Part shown: in pieces, positions 34,495 to 41,372 of the stretch
Layout of the letters: the number at the start of each line of letters is the position of its first letter
How positions within the stretch are numbered: position 1 is the first letter of the stretch
DNA from: Hymenobacter edaphi
GTDB lineage: Bacteria; Bacteroidota; Bacteroidia; Cytophagales; Hymenobacteraceae
Direction of reading: 5' to 3'
Length of the DNA stretch: 64,000 bases
Assembly (NCBI RefSeq): GCF_003258365.1
Contig: NZ_QHKM01000007.1
Coordinates: 62,001-126,000 of the forward strand
Position numbers and translations under genes: made by a program
Notes under the pieces: generated by a model
Seen by the model: only the letters and a program-made list of their open reading frames with translations
Database searches by the model: none
What the model was told of the DNA's origin: nothing

Positions 34495-35178
34495 ATGACC
34501 CAACACACTCCCAAGCAACCGCTGCGGCGCTTCCTCTACCAGAACGGCCTCTCGCTGGTCATCACCGCGATGGTGCTGCTGACCCTGGGCGGGCAGACGC
34601 TCACCGGCTGGCACGACTACAACGACGAGCGGCAGGACCTGCACCTGAGCGCGCTGAGCCTGGGCGAGTACGTCACCTCCGGCCACTGGGTGGAGGCCAC
34701 TTTCGAAAACTGGGAAAGTGAGTTTCTGCAGATGGCCCTCTACGTGATGCTGACGGTGAGCTTGCGCCAGAAAGGCTCCGCCGAATCCAAGAAGCTCGAC
34801 GAAGAAGAGGAAGTAGACCGGGAGCCCGACGCCAGCAAGTCCGATGCGCCCTGGCCGGTGCGGCAGGGTGGCGCGGTGCTCTGGCTCTACAAACGCTCCC
34901 TGAGCCTTGCCTTCTTCCTGTTGTTTCTGGGGGCCTTCTTCCTGCACGCGCTCGGCGGCACGGAGGTCTACAACATCGAGCAGCAGGCCCACGGCAAACC
35001 CCCGGTGGATTTGCTGGGCTACATGGCCACCTCGCGCTTCTGGTTTGAGTCGCTGCAGAACTGGCAGAGCGAGTTCCTGAGCATCGTGAGCATCGTGGTA
35101 CTCAGTATCTGGCTGCGGCAGCAAGGCTCCCCCGAGTCGAAGCCGGTGGACGCACCGCACGATGAAACGGGCAAGTAA
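34495..35178 (+). CDS. DUF6766-type membrane protein
   Basis: A 227-aa membrane protein resembling the DUF6766 family, whose function is unknown. ATG 34495 begins MTQHTPKQPLRRFLYQNGLS and the first membrane helix (about 17-35). The sequence contains an internal duplication: HDYNDERQDLHL...LGEYVTSGHWVEATFENWESEFLQ near the N terminus recurs as IEQQAHGKPPVDLLGYMATSRFWFESLQNWQSEFLS near the C terminus (compare the shared W-E/Q-S-E-F-L core). Each half carries two helices, and an acidic linker (about 95-125) joins them. It starts 75 bp after the ppa terminator and ends at repeat element D. Confidence 0.75.
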   Translation: MTQHTPKQPLRRFLYQNGLSLVITAMVLLTLGGQTLTGWHDYNDERQDLHLSALSLGEYVTSGHWVEATFENWESEFLQMALYVMLTVSLRQKGSAESKKLDEEEEVDREPDASKSDAPWPVRQGGAVLWLYKRSLSLAFFLLFLGAFFLHALGGTEVYNIEQQAHGKPPVDLLGYMATSRFWFESLQNWQSEFLSIVSIVVLSIWLRQQGSPESKPVDAPHDETGK

Positions 35179-35179
35179 A

Positions 35180-35353
35180 GGCAATGAGCAAATGGACCCG
35201 GGCCGGGAAGTGAAGTAGCCATTGACAATGAGCGATGAATAATGCGCACTGGGCGTAACCGCCCCAACAGGCGGGCGTAGCCTCATTGCTCATTGCTCAT
35301 TGCTCATTGCTCATTGCTCATTGCTCATTGCTCATTGCTCATTGCTCATTGAT
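35180..35353. repeat. Intergenic inverted element with expanded heptamer arm (locus D)
   Basis: The right arm (35284-35353) is ten 7-bp words: nine perfect cattgct and one cattgat. The left arm holds four degenerate complements (35217-35244; on the minus strand cattatt, catcgct, cattgtc, aatggct) and two more isolated words nearer the DUF6766 stop (35180-35193). The core between the arms is 39 bp and GC-rich. Perfect identity of the nine copies suggests recent expansion by slippage or active copying. It belongs to the same family as the elements at 9.1, 15.2, 17.5 and 63.3 kb. Confidence 0.88.
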
Positions 35354-35397
35354 AATTTGCGGGCCGAATAAGGTCCGGCGTCGGGCCGTTGCTGCGC

Positions 35398-36306
35398 ATG
35401 GCCGAGCCCGTTGTTTCCCGTCCTGCTTCCTCGCGCCTGCCCCAGGGGGCCCGGGCGCTGCTCGATGCCGTGCTCTATAGCAACGGGCTGGTAGCCGGGG
35501 CCGCGGCGGCGCTGGCCGTATCGTCGGCGCACTACTGGCGGCGGCCCTTGCCCTGGGCGGTGCCCGTGCTGGTGCTGGCCGCCACGCTGTTCGTGTACAA
35601 CCTCAACGGGGCCCGCCGCCACAACCAGCGCCTGCCGCCCAACGTGCCGCCGCGCCGCCGCTGGATTGTGCAGCACCGCGAACTGCTGCTGGCGCTGGTG
35701 CTGCTGTCGGCGCTGGTGCTGGCGGCAGTGTACCTGTTCAGCTCGTTCACCCTTGCGCTGACGGGCTTCCTGGCCCACCTGGCGCTGCTCTCCCTGGCGT
35801 ATTCGTGGCCGGTGCTGCCGCCCCGGCAGCCCGGCGGCCGCCGCCGTGGTCTGCGCGACTGGCCGGGCCTGAAGACGTTGTTGATTGCCTACGTGTGGTC
35901 GAGCGTGACGGTGTGGCTGCCCGCGCTCTGCCTCGGGCTGCCGCTCAGCGCCGGATCGGTGTTGCTGCTGTTTGCGCGCCGCTTCTGCTTTATCCTGGCC
36001 ATTGCGCTGGTATTCGACCTACGCGACTATCAGCGCGACCGGCGCCACGGCCCGCTCACCCTGCCCGGGCTGCTGGGCTACCAGGGCGGCCGCTGGCTGG
36101 CGCTGGCCTGCACCCTCGCCTCGGTGGTGCTGGGGCTGCCCGCGCTGAGCCTGGCCGGGCAACTGGTGCTCCTGCTGCCGGCCGTGCTCACGGCCCTGGT
36201 TGTCTGGTTCGCCAACGAAACCCGCTCCGATTACTACTTCGCCCTGCTCGCCGACGGCGTGCTGCTGGTGCAGGCCGCCGCGCTGATGCTGGCGGTTAGG
36301 GTGTGA
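35398..36306 (+). CDS. UbiA-like polytopic membrane protein
   Basis: A 302-aa membrane protein with about eight helices. Its topology and a D-rich motif (FDLRDYQRDRRHG, about residue 210) resemble UbiA prenyltransferases, which attach isoprenoid tails to quinones or other acceptors. The first Asp-rich motif expected in UbiA enzymes (NDxxDxxxD) is replaced by YNLNGARRHNQR, so it may be inactive or use a different substrate. ATG 35398 is preferred over TTG 35389. It stands after repeat element D and converges on the NAD(P)HX repair gene. No partner for quinone synthesis is nearby. Confidence 0.55.
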   Translation: MAEPVVSRPASSRLPQGARALLDAVLYSNGLVAGAAAALAVSSAHYWRRPLPWAVPVLVLAATLFVYNLNGARRHNQRLPPNVPPRRRWIVQHRELLLALVLLSALVLAAVYLFSSFTLALTGFLAHLALLSLAYSWPVLPPRQPGGRRRGLRDWPGLKTLLIAYVWSSVTVWLPALCLGLPLSAGSVLLLFARRFCFILAIALVFDLRDYQRDRRHGPLTLPGLLGYQGGRWLALACTLASVVLGLPALSLAGQLVLLLPAVLTALVVWFANETRSDYYFALLADGVLLVQAAALMLAVRV

Positions 36307-36478
36307 GTGAATTCATCTACCGCCGCAGCGCGGCGCCACGGTGGGTAGGAAGCCAGGGGGCAGGGCGTTTGAGTTTGAGCTGCAGCTCGAATTGCTTGTC
36401 AGGCGCGCATGTCTACCACTATGGCGCCGCGCTGGGGCTGTAGACAAAATCCGCGGTCAGCTCACCCTCATCTACTCA

Positions 36479-37996
36479 TCAAAATTCCTCCGCCGTCGTC
36501 AGCTCCTGCAGGGCCTGGCCGATGTATTGCGGCAGGTCGCCGGCAATGAGGCCGGCCTGACCGGTGTGGGCGGCGGCCAGGTCGGCAGCGCGGCCGTGGG
36601 CGTAAATGGCCAGCAGCGCGGCATCGAGCGGGGCGAGGCGCTTGTCGGCGCGCAGGGCCAGGCAGAGGCCGGTGAGCACGTCGCCGGAGCCGCCGGTGGC
36701 CAGGCCGGGGTTGCCGGTGGTGTTGAAGTAGAGTTGCCCGTCGGGCGCGGCGAGGCAGGAGTAGGCCCCCTTCAGCACCACGTAGCAGCGGTACTGCCGG
36801 GCAAAGTCGCGCAGCAGCTGCAGGCGGTGGTAGTCGTCGCGGGCGGGCTCGGTCAGGCGCTCAAACTCCTTGGGGTGGGGCGTGAGCAGCGTGTCGGGCG
36901 GCAGCAGGTCGAGCAGGGGGCGGTTGGCGCCGAGCAGGTTCAGCGCATCGGCATCGAGCACCAGCGGCACGCGGGCCGAGCCGAGCAGGTCTTCCAGCGC
37001 GGCGCGGGTGTCGTCATCCTGCCCGATGCCCGGGCCCATGCCCACGGCATTGTAAGGTTGTAAATCAGGCAGTTCGCTCAGGTGATTTTTTTCGGGGTCG
37101 ACCAGGCACATGGCTTCGGGCACGGCGGTCTGCAGCACTGCGTAGCCCACGGCGGGCACCTGTACCGTGAGCAGGCCCACGCCCCCGCGCAGGCAACTGC
37201 GGGCGGCCAGCACGGCCGCGCCCAGCTTGCCCTTGCTGCCGGCCAGCAGCAGCGCGTGCCCGAAGGTGCCCTTGTGCGCAAACGTGGGTCGGGCCGGCAG
37301 CCTGCCCGCCAGCAGCGCGGCGTCCACCAGGTGCATGTCGGCGTCGACTTCGGCTAGGAAGCGCGGACTCAGCCCGACGGGGACAACGTGCCAGCGGCCC
37401 ACGGAGCGGGCATTCTGGGGCAGCAGCAGCGCCAGCTTCGGTAGCTCAAACGTGACGGTGTGCCGGGCTTCCACCACCGGGCTGTCCTTGGGTTGCGGGG
37501 CGTCGGCAAAGAGGCCGGAGGGCAGGTCGATGCTCACCACGCGGGCCCGGGCAGCGTTCAGGTGCCGCACCAGGGCCGCGGCGGCGCCTTCCAGCGGCCG
37601 GCGCAGCCCGGTGCCGAACAGCGCGTCGATAACCACCGTGCCGGGCTCGATGGGCGGCAGCTTGCCCGGGCGCCAATCGGCCACGGGCACTGCGGCGGGC
37701 AGGCGCGGGCGGTTGTGCTCGAAATCGGCGGAATGTTTGTCGGCCGGCAGCAGGCCCACCCGCACCCGATAGCCCCGCTCGTGCAACAGGCGGGCGGCCA
37801 CCAGCCCGTCGCCGCCGTTGTTGCCGGGGCCGCAGAGCACCAGGATTTCGCCGGCGTCGGTGGGGGCGAGGCGGGCCGTGAGCCAGTCGGTGAAGACCGT
37901 GGCGGCGCGCTCCATCAGGGCCACCGAGCGGATGCCTTCGTCTTGAAGGGTGGCGGCGTCGGCCTGGCGGGTCTGGGCGGCAGTGAGGAGCTTCAT
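36479..37996 (-). CDS. nnrD: Bifunctional NAD(P)HX epimerase / dehydratase
   Basis: This 505-aa fusion repairs hydrated NADH and NADPH. The N-terminal epimerase domain (about 1-215) has MKLLTAAQTRQADAAT, the phosphate-binding loop GPGNNGGDGLVAARLL and DALFGTGLRRPL. The C-terminal ADP-dependent dehydratase, of ribokinase type (about 225-505), has HKGTFGHALLLAGS, GMGPGIGQ, the catalytic Asp region LVLDADALNLL, TPHPKEFERL and NPGLATGGSGDVLTGL. Both domains look intact. ATG 37996 is preferred to an adjacent TTG. It is divergent from a lipoprotein gene and convergent with the UbiA-like gene. Fusion of the two activities is common in bacteria. Confidence 0.94.
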   Translation of the reverse strand: MKLLTAAQTRQADAATLQDEGIRSVALMERAATVFTDWLTARLAPTDAGEILVLCGPGNNGGDGLVAARLLHERGYRVRVGLLPADKHSADFEHNRPRLPAAVPVADWRPGKLPPIEPGTVVIDALFGTGLRRPLEGAAAALVRHLNAARARVVSIDLPSGLFADAPQPKDSPVVEARHTVTFELPKLALLLPQNARSVGRWHVVPVGLSPRFLAEVDADMHLVDAALLAGRLPARPTFAHKGTFGHALLLAGSKGKLGAAVLAARSCLRGGVGLLTVQVPAVGYAVLQTAVPEAMCLVDPEKNHLSELPDLQPYNAVGMGPGIGQDDDTRAALEDLLGSARVPLVLDADALNLLGANRPLLDLLPPDTLLTPHPKEFERLTEPARDDYHRLQLLRDFARQYRCYVVLKGAYSCLAAPDGQLYFNTTGNPGLATGGSGDVLTGLCLALRADKRLAPLDAALLAIYAHGRAADLAAAHTGQAGLIAGDLPQYIGQALQELTTAEEF

Positions 37997-38108
37997 CAAT
38001 CACGGATTAGAAGGATTCTCCGGACTACGCGAATTTCCGGCAAACGTAACGTCGATAAGGGCCAGGCCGCCGCCCCGCAGCCGCCACAAATCTGCTACGT
38101 TTGCCGGC

Positions 38109-38906
38109 ATGAAACCACGGTTCTGCGTTTTGTCAGGCCTGCTGGCCGGTTTGGTCGCCTGTCAGTCAGACCCTAAATCCAACCAGGCGGCAGCGCCACC
38201 GGCGGCTACTGCTCCGGCGGCCAAGTCCGCGCCCGCGGCCTGGGCGGGCACCGTCGATTCGCTCACGGCCGGGCAGCTGCCGCCGCTGGAAAAGCTGCCC
38301 GGCAAGCTGCTGCTGGCCCGGCGCTGGACCGACATAGCCGGCGAAAACGTGCTGGTGCTGTATCGCACCAAGCCGGCTGACGAGCGCACCACCAAGTACA
38401 CCGACGAGGAAAGCTACGTGGAGCTATTCGCCCGCCAGTACGTGCGCCAGCCCAATGGGCAATACCGGGAGCTGTGGCGCCTGCAGGACGCGGTGCGCAA
38501 CTGCCCCTTTGATATGTGGCTGGGGCCGCTGCCCGGCTCCACCCGCATTACTGATCTGGACCGGGACGGCACTACCGAAACCACACTCATCTACAAGCTC
38601 ACCTGCCGTAGTGACGTAAGCCCGTCCGAAATGAAGCTCATCATGCACGAAAGCAAGGCCAAGTACGCCCTGCGCGGCTTCATGGTGGTACCCGACTCGC
38701 TGCCGGCTGCGCAGAACATGCCGGCCAATTCCTGCTGCCTAGATACCATCAGCAAAGCGCAGTTTGAGGCTCCCAACGGCTACAAGCTGCAGGACGGCCG
38801 CTACGAAAATGAGAAGGAGTTTCGCCGGGCCCCACGGGCGTTTCTGGCTTTTGCCCGCGCCCAGTGGCGCCGCTGGGCGCCGCGCGACGAGTTTGAGCAG
38901 TTTTGA
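38109..38906 (+). CDS. Lipoprotein of unknown function
   Basis: A 265-aa lipoprotein. ATG 38109 gives a short signal with the lipobox LVAC (lipidated cysteine near residue 18); a frame extension upstream has no signal. An Ala/Pro linker follows, then a domain with TDLDRDGTTETTLIYKLTCRSD (shown in part: DLDRDGTTETTLIY), an FG-GAP-like calcium loop. A block with paired cysteines (SCCLDT) comes later and the tail is basic. It resembles hypothetical Bacteroidota lipoproteins but I cannot name a function. It stands between the NAD(P)HX repair gene and msrB, with no apparent operon partner. Confidence 0.7.
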   Translation: MKPRFCVLSGLLAGLVACQSDPKSNQAAAPPAATAPAAKSAPAAWAGTVDSLTAGQLPPLEKLPGKLLLARRWTDIAGENVLVLYRTKPADERTTKYTDEESYVELFARQYVRQPNGQYRELWRLQDAVRNCPFDMWLGPLPGSTRITDLDRDGTTETTLIYKLTCRSDVSPSEMKLIMHESKAKYALRGFMVVPDSLPAAQNMPANSCCLDTISKAQFEAPNGYKLQDGRYENEKEFRRAPRAFLAFARAQWRRWAPRDEFEQF

Positions 38907-39006
38907 CCCGCTCCGCCTTGGCTTGCCCCCGACCGTTTAAACCAGCCGGGCCCCGAAACCGTTGGTAACAGTTCTGTCATCAACCCCGAACCAACCCGCA
39001 CCAATT

Positions 39007-39471
39007 ATGCTCACTTGGGCCGACGTCATCCGCGAAGCCAACAACGGCACCCCCGCCCCCGACCACCGCGTCGAAAAAACCGACGCCGAGTGGCGCCAGC
39101 AGCTCACCGACGAGCAATACTACGTGACCCGCCAGCACGGCACCGAGCGCCCCGGCACCGGCGAGTACTGCGAGGCCCACGACCCGGGCCTCTACGCCTG
39201 CGTGTGCTGCGGCACGCCCGCCTACGATTCGCGCACCAAGTTCGAGTCGGGCACGGGCTGGCCGAGCTTCACCGAGCCGGTGAAGGACAACGTGGTGAAA
39301 TACAAGAAGGACAGCAGCTTCGGCATGGTGCGCGTGGAAGTGCTCTGCAACGTGTGCGACGCCCACCAGGGCCACGTCTTCCCCGACGGCCCGCGCCCCT
39401 CAGGCCTGCGCTTCTGCATCAACTCGGCCTCCCTGAAGCTGGTGGCCGAAGACGCGAAGGTGCAAGGCTAA
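39007..39471 (+). CDS. msrB: Peptide-methionine (R)-S-oxide reductase MsrB
   Basis: MsrB reduces the R form of oxidised methionine in proteins. The 154-aa protein has the zinc-binding cysteines Cys65/Cys68 (ACVCCGTP) and Cys114/Cys117 (CNVCDAHQGHVF), the substrate-pocket segment GTGWPSF and the catalytic Cys137 in RFCINSASL. ATG 39007 is chosen; the frame is open 45 bp further up without support. No signal peptide is visible, so the enzyme is cytoplasmic. The start of the domain (WRQQLTDEQYYVTRQHGTE) is typical. Single-domain MsrB, with no MsrA nearby. Confidence 0.96.
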   Translation: MLTWADVIREANNGTPAPDHRVEKTDAEWRQQLTDEQYYVTRQHGTERPGTGEYCEAHDPGLYACVCCGTPAYDSRTKFESGTGWPSFTEPVKDNVVKYKKDSSFGMVRVEVLCNVCDAHQGHVFPDGPRPSGLRFCINSASLKLVAEDAKVQG

Positions 39472-39483
39472 ACCGGCGGTAGC

Positions 39484-39563
39484 GCGGGCTTTAGCCCGCA
39501 TCCGGCAGATAGTACCCTACTTGTCGAACAACCGGCTCCGCGGCAAACGCGGGCTAAAGCCCC
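39484..39563. repeat. REP-like inverted pair between msrB and the GNAT gene
   Basis: A 16-bp palindrome (gcgggctttagcccgc, 39484-39499) and an inverted second copy of its core (gcgggctaaagccc, 39549-39562) lie 50 bp apart between convergent msrB and the acetyltransferase gene. The left copy folds on itself and the two copies can also pair. The arrangement resembles a BIME-like pair of repetitive extragenic palindromes. Confidence 0.65.
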
Positions 39564-39631
39564 CACTGCAACCAAGCGGCCCGGCCCCGGTGAATACGCC
39601 CCCGCGGCCGGGCCCCTTGGCGGTGGCCGGC

Positions 39632-40075
39632 CTACTGCGGCGGCTGCCGGTACGGATCGAGCCGGGCGTTTTCCATAAAGCGCGCCGGATCGGCCAGCGG
39701 CGTGAAGCCGAACTGCGCGTAGAGCGCGTGGGCGTCGCGGGTGCCGAGCATCCAGCGGCGCAGCCCCTGCAGCTCGGGGTGCTGGCTGATGTGCTGCATC
39801 AGCAGCTTGCCCAGGCCCCGGCCACGAAACTCCGCCAGCACGAACACGTCGCAGAGGTAGGCAAAGGTGGCGCGGTCGGAGATGATGCGGGCGAAGCCGG
39901 CCAGCCGGCCGTCGGGAGCGTACAGGCCGAAGCACAGCGAGTTGCGAAGGCTGCGCTCCACCAGCTCGCGGCTGATGCCCGGCGCCCAGTAGGAGTGGTT
40001 GCTCAGGAAGTCGTGAATCAGGTCCACGTCGAGGCGGGCCGGGTCGGTGCTGACGGTGAAAAGCTCGGAAGACAT
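39632..40075 (-). CDS. GNAT-family N-acetyltransferase
   Basis: A 147-aa GCN5-related acetyltransferase. The opening (DLIHDFLSNHSYWAPGISRE) and the acetyl-CoA-binding motif A (DVFVLAEFRGRGLGKLLMQ, with the R-x-x-G-x-G core) are clear, as is the C-terminal segment HALYAQFGFTPLADPARFME. The shape matches small single-domain GNATs often found near amino-acid genes. ATG 40075 (MSSELF) is preferred over ATG 40090, which adds MIFAL. The acceptor is unknown. It converges on msrB and is divergent from the L-serine dehydratase gene. Confidence 0.88.
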   Translation of the reverse strand: MSSELFTVSTDPARLDVDLIHDFLSNHSYWAPGISRELVERSLRNSLCFGLYAPDGRLAGFARIISDRATFAYLCDVFVLAEFRGRGLGKLLMQHISQHPELQGLRRWMLGTRDAHALYAQFGFTPLADPARFMENARLDPYRQPPQ

Positions 40076-40300
40076 AAGCGCGAAGATCAAGCCGCCAAGG
40101 TAGCCCGCGGCGGCTATTGGCGGTTGCTGACGCCCGGGGCTGGTGGCCCGTGCCCGGCCGCCACGGGCTGCGGAGTGGGCGGCGGCGCGGAATTAGCGAA
40201 ATTCGCGGCCCCGCCCGGCACCCGCCCCGGCCCGCTTGCGTTTGAAGCTGCTGGGAGGCGCCGCGCTTTCCGTTCTATTTCCCCGTTTTCCCACCCCGCC

Positions 40301-41206
40301 ATGTCTTTGCTATTCACCGATTTTGCCTCCTGGCAGCAGCACTGCGCCAGCACCGGCGAGGCCCTCTGGCAGCCCGTGCTGACCTACGAAATGGAGCAGA
40401 AGGGCCGCTCCGAAGCCGATATCTGGGACGGCCTGCAGCGCGCCTACGACGTGATGCGCGACGCCGTGCACACCGGCCTGCGCGAAGACATGACCTCGCG
40501 CTCGGGCATGATTAAGAACGGCGCCAAGAAAGTGGCCGCTTCGCCCGTCACCGCCCTCTCGCCCGAGTTCAAGATGCTCGTTACCCGGGCCCTCGGGGCC
40601 AAGGAAGTCAACTCCTGCATGGGCCGGGTGGTGGCCGCGCCCACGGCCGGCGCCTCGGGCATTCTGCCCGGCATCCTCACCACCCTGCAGGAGCTGCACC
40701 GGCTCGACGACCGGCGCATCCTGGAAAGCCTGCTGATTGCGGCCGGCGTGGCCCTCATCATCGAGCAGAATGCCTCCCTGGCCGGCGCCGTGGGCGGCTG
40801 CCAGGCCGAAACCGGCTCGGCCGCGGCTATGGGCGCGGCCGCCATCGTGTACTGCCTCGGCGGCTCGGTGGAAGAAACTTTTGCCGGCGTGGCCATTACC
40901 ATTCAGTGCATGCTGGGTTTGGTGTGCGACCCGGTGGCCGGCCTGGTGGAAGTGCCCTGCGTGGTGCGCAACGCCTCGGCCGCGGCCATTGCCTTCTCCT
41001 CCGCCCAGATTGCCATTGCCGGCGTCGACCCGGTCATCCCCGTCGACCAGTGCGTGGCGGCCCTGGGCGAAGTGGGGGAGAGCATGGAAACGCGCTACAA
41101 GGAAACCGCCCTCGGCGGCCTGGCCAACACGCCCCGGGCCCGCCAGATCGAGCAGAAAGTGCTGGTGCAGGACATCCAGATTCTGCCCGACCAGCCGGAA
41201 GGCTAA
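40301..41206 (+). CDS. sdaAA: L-serine dehydratase, iron-sulfur type, alpha subunit
   Basis: This enzyme deaminates L-serine to pyruvate and ammonia using a [4Fe-4S] cluster. The 301-aa protein corresponds to the alpha (catalytic) subunit alone: AAPTAGASGILPGIL, GGCQAETGSAAAMGA with a cluster cysteine, CDPVAGLVEVPCV with further cysteines, and SMETRYKETALGGLA. The beta subunit (sdaAB) is not adjacent. ATG 40301 fits the domain start; the open frame runs 780 bp upstream without support, over the divergent GNAT gene. A terminator follows 108 bp after the stop. Confidence 0.93.
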   Translation: MSLLFTDFASWQQHCASTGEALWQPVLTYEMEQKGRSEADIWDGLQRAYDVMRDAVHTGLREDMTSRSGMIKNGAKKVAASPVTALSPEFKMLVTRALGAKEVNSCMGRVVAAPTAGASGILPGILTTLQELHRLDDRRILESLLIAAGVALIIEQNASLAGAVGGCQAETGSAAAMGAAAIVYCLGGSVEETFAGVAITIQCMLGLVCDPVAGLVEVPCVVRNASAAAIAFSSAQIAIAGVDPVIPVDQCVAALGEVGESMETRYKETALGGLANTPRARQIEQKVLVQDIQILPDQPEG

Positions 41207-41313
41207 GCGTGCTCTTTGATTTAAAGGACTGTGTCGGGAGCCCTAAGCCTTGCCTAAAGAACGTGATGCTGAACTGGTCGAAGCATGACCGATCATCACT
41301 ACATCAACCGACG

Positions 41314-41351
41314 CAAAACGCCCCGAACCAGTCACGGTTCGGGGCGTTTTG
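41314..41351. terminator. Bidirectional terminator sdaAA / large adhesin
   Basis: A perfect 16-bp inverted repeat (caaaacgccccgaacc 41314-41329, ggttcggggcgttttg 41336-41351) with a 6-nt loop separates the convergent sdaAA and the 2,198-aa adhesin gene. T-rich ends on both strands suit both directions. Confidence 0.9.
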
Positions 41352-41372
41352 TTTCAGCCGGCTACGGGCTGG

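Noticed and set aside
35284-35353. Possible CRISPR or VNTR array
   Set aside because: The unit is only 7 bp with no spacers, so it is not CRISPR. It is treated as the expanded arm of an intergenic element.
35286-35480. Small open frame (64 codons) made from the heptamer array
   Set aside because: It translates to a monotonous repeat because 7-bp units cycle through three frames; it has no independent coding evidence.
36377-36388. 12-bp palindrome gagctgcagctc between the UbiA-like and NAD(P)HX repair genes
   Set aside because: Too short, without T-run or partner copies; expected by chance in GC-rich DNA.
39521-40300. Upstream extension of the L-serine dehydratase frame
   Set aside because: It covers the divergent GNAT gene on the other strand and has no family similarity. 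ATG 40301 matches the normal start of the subunit.
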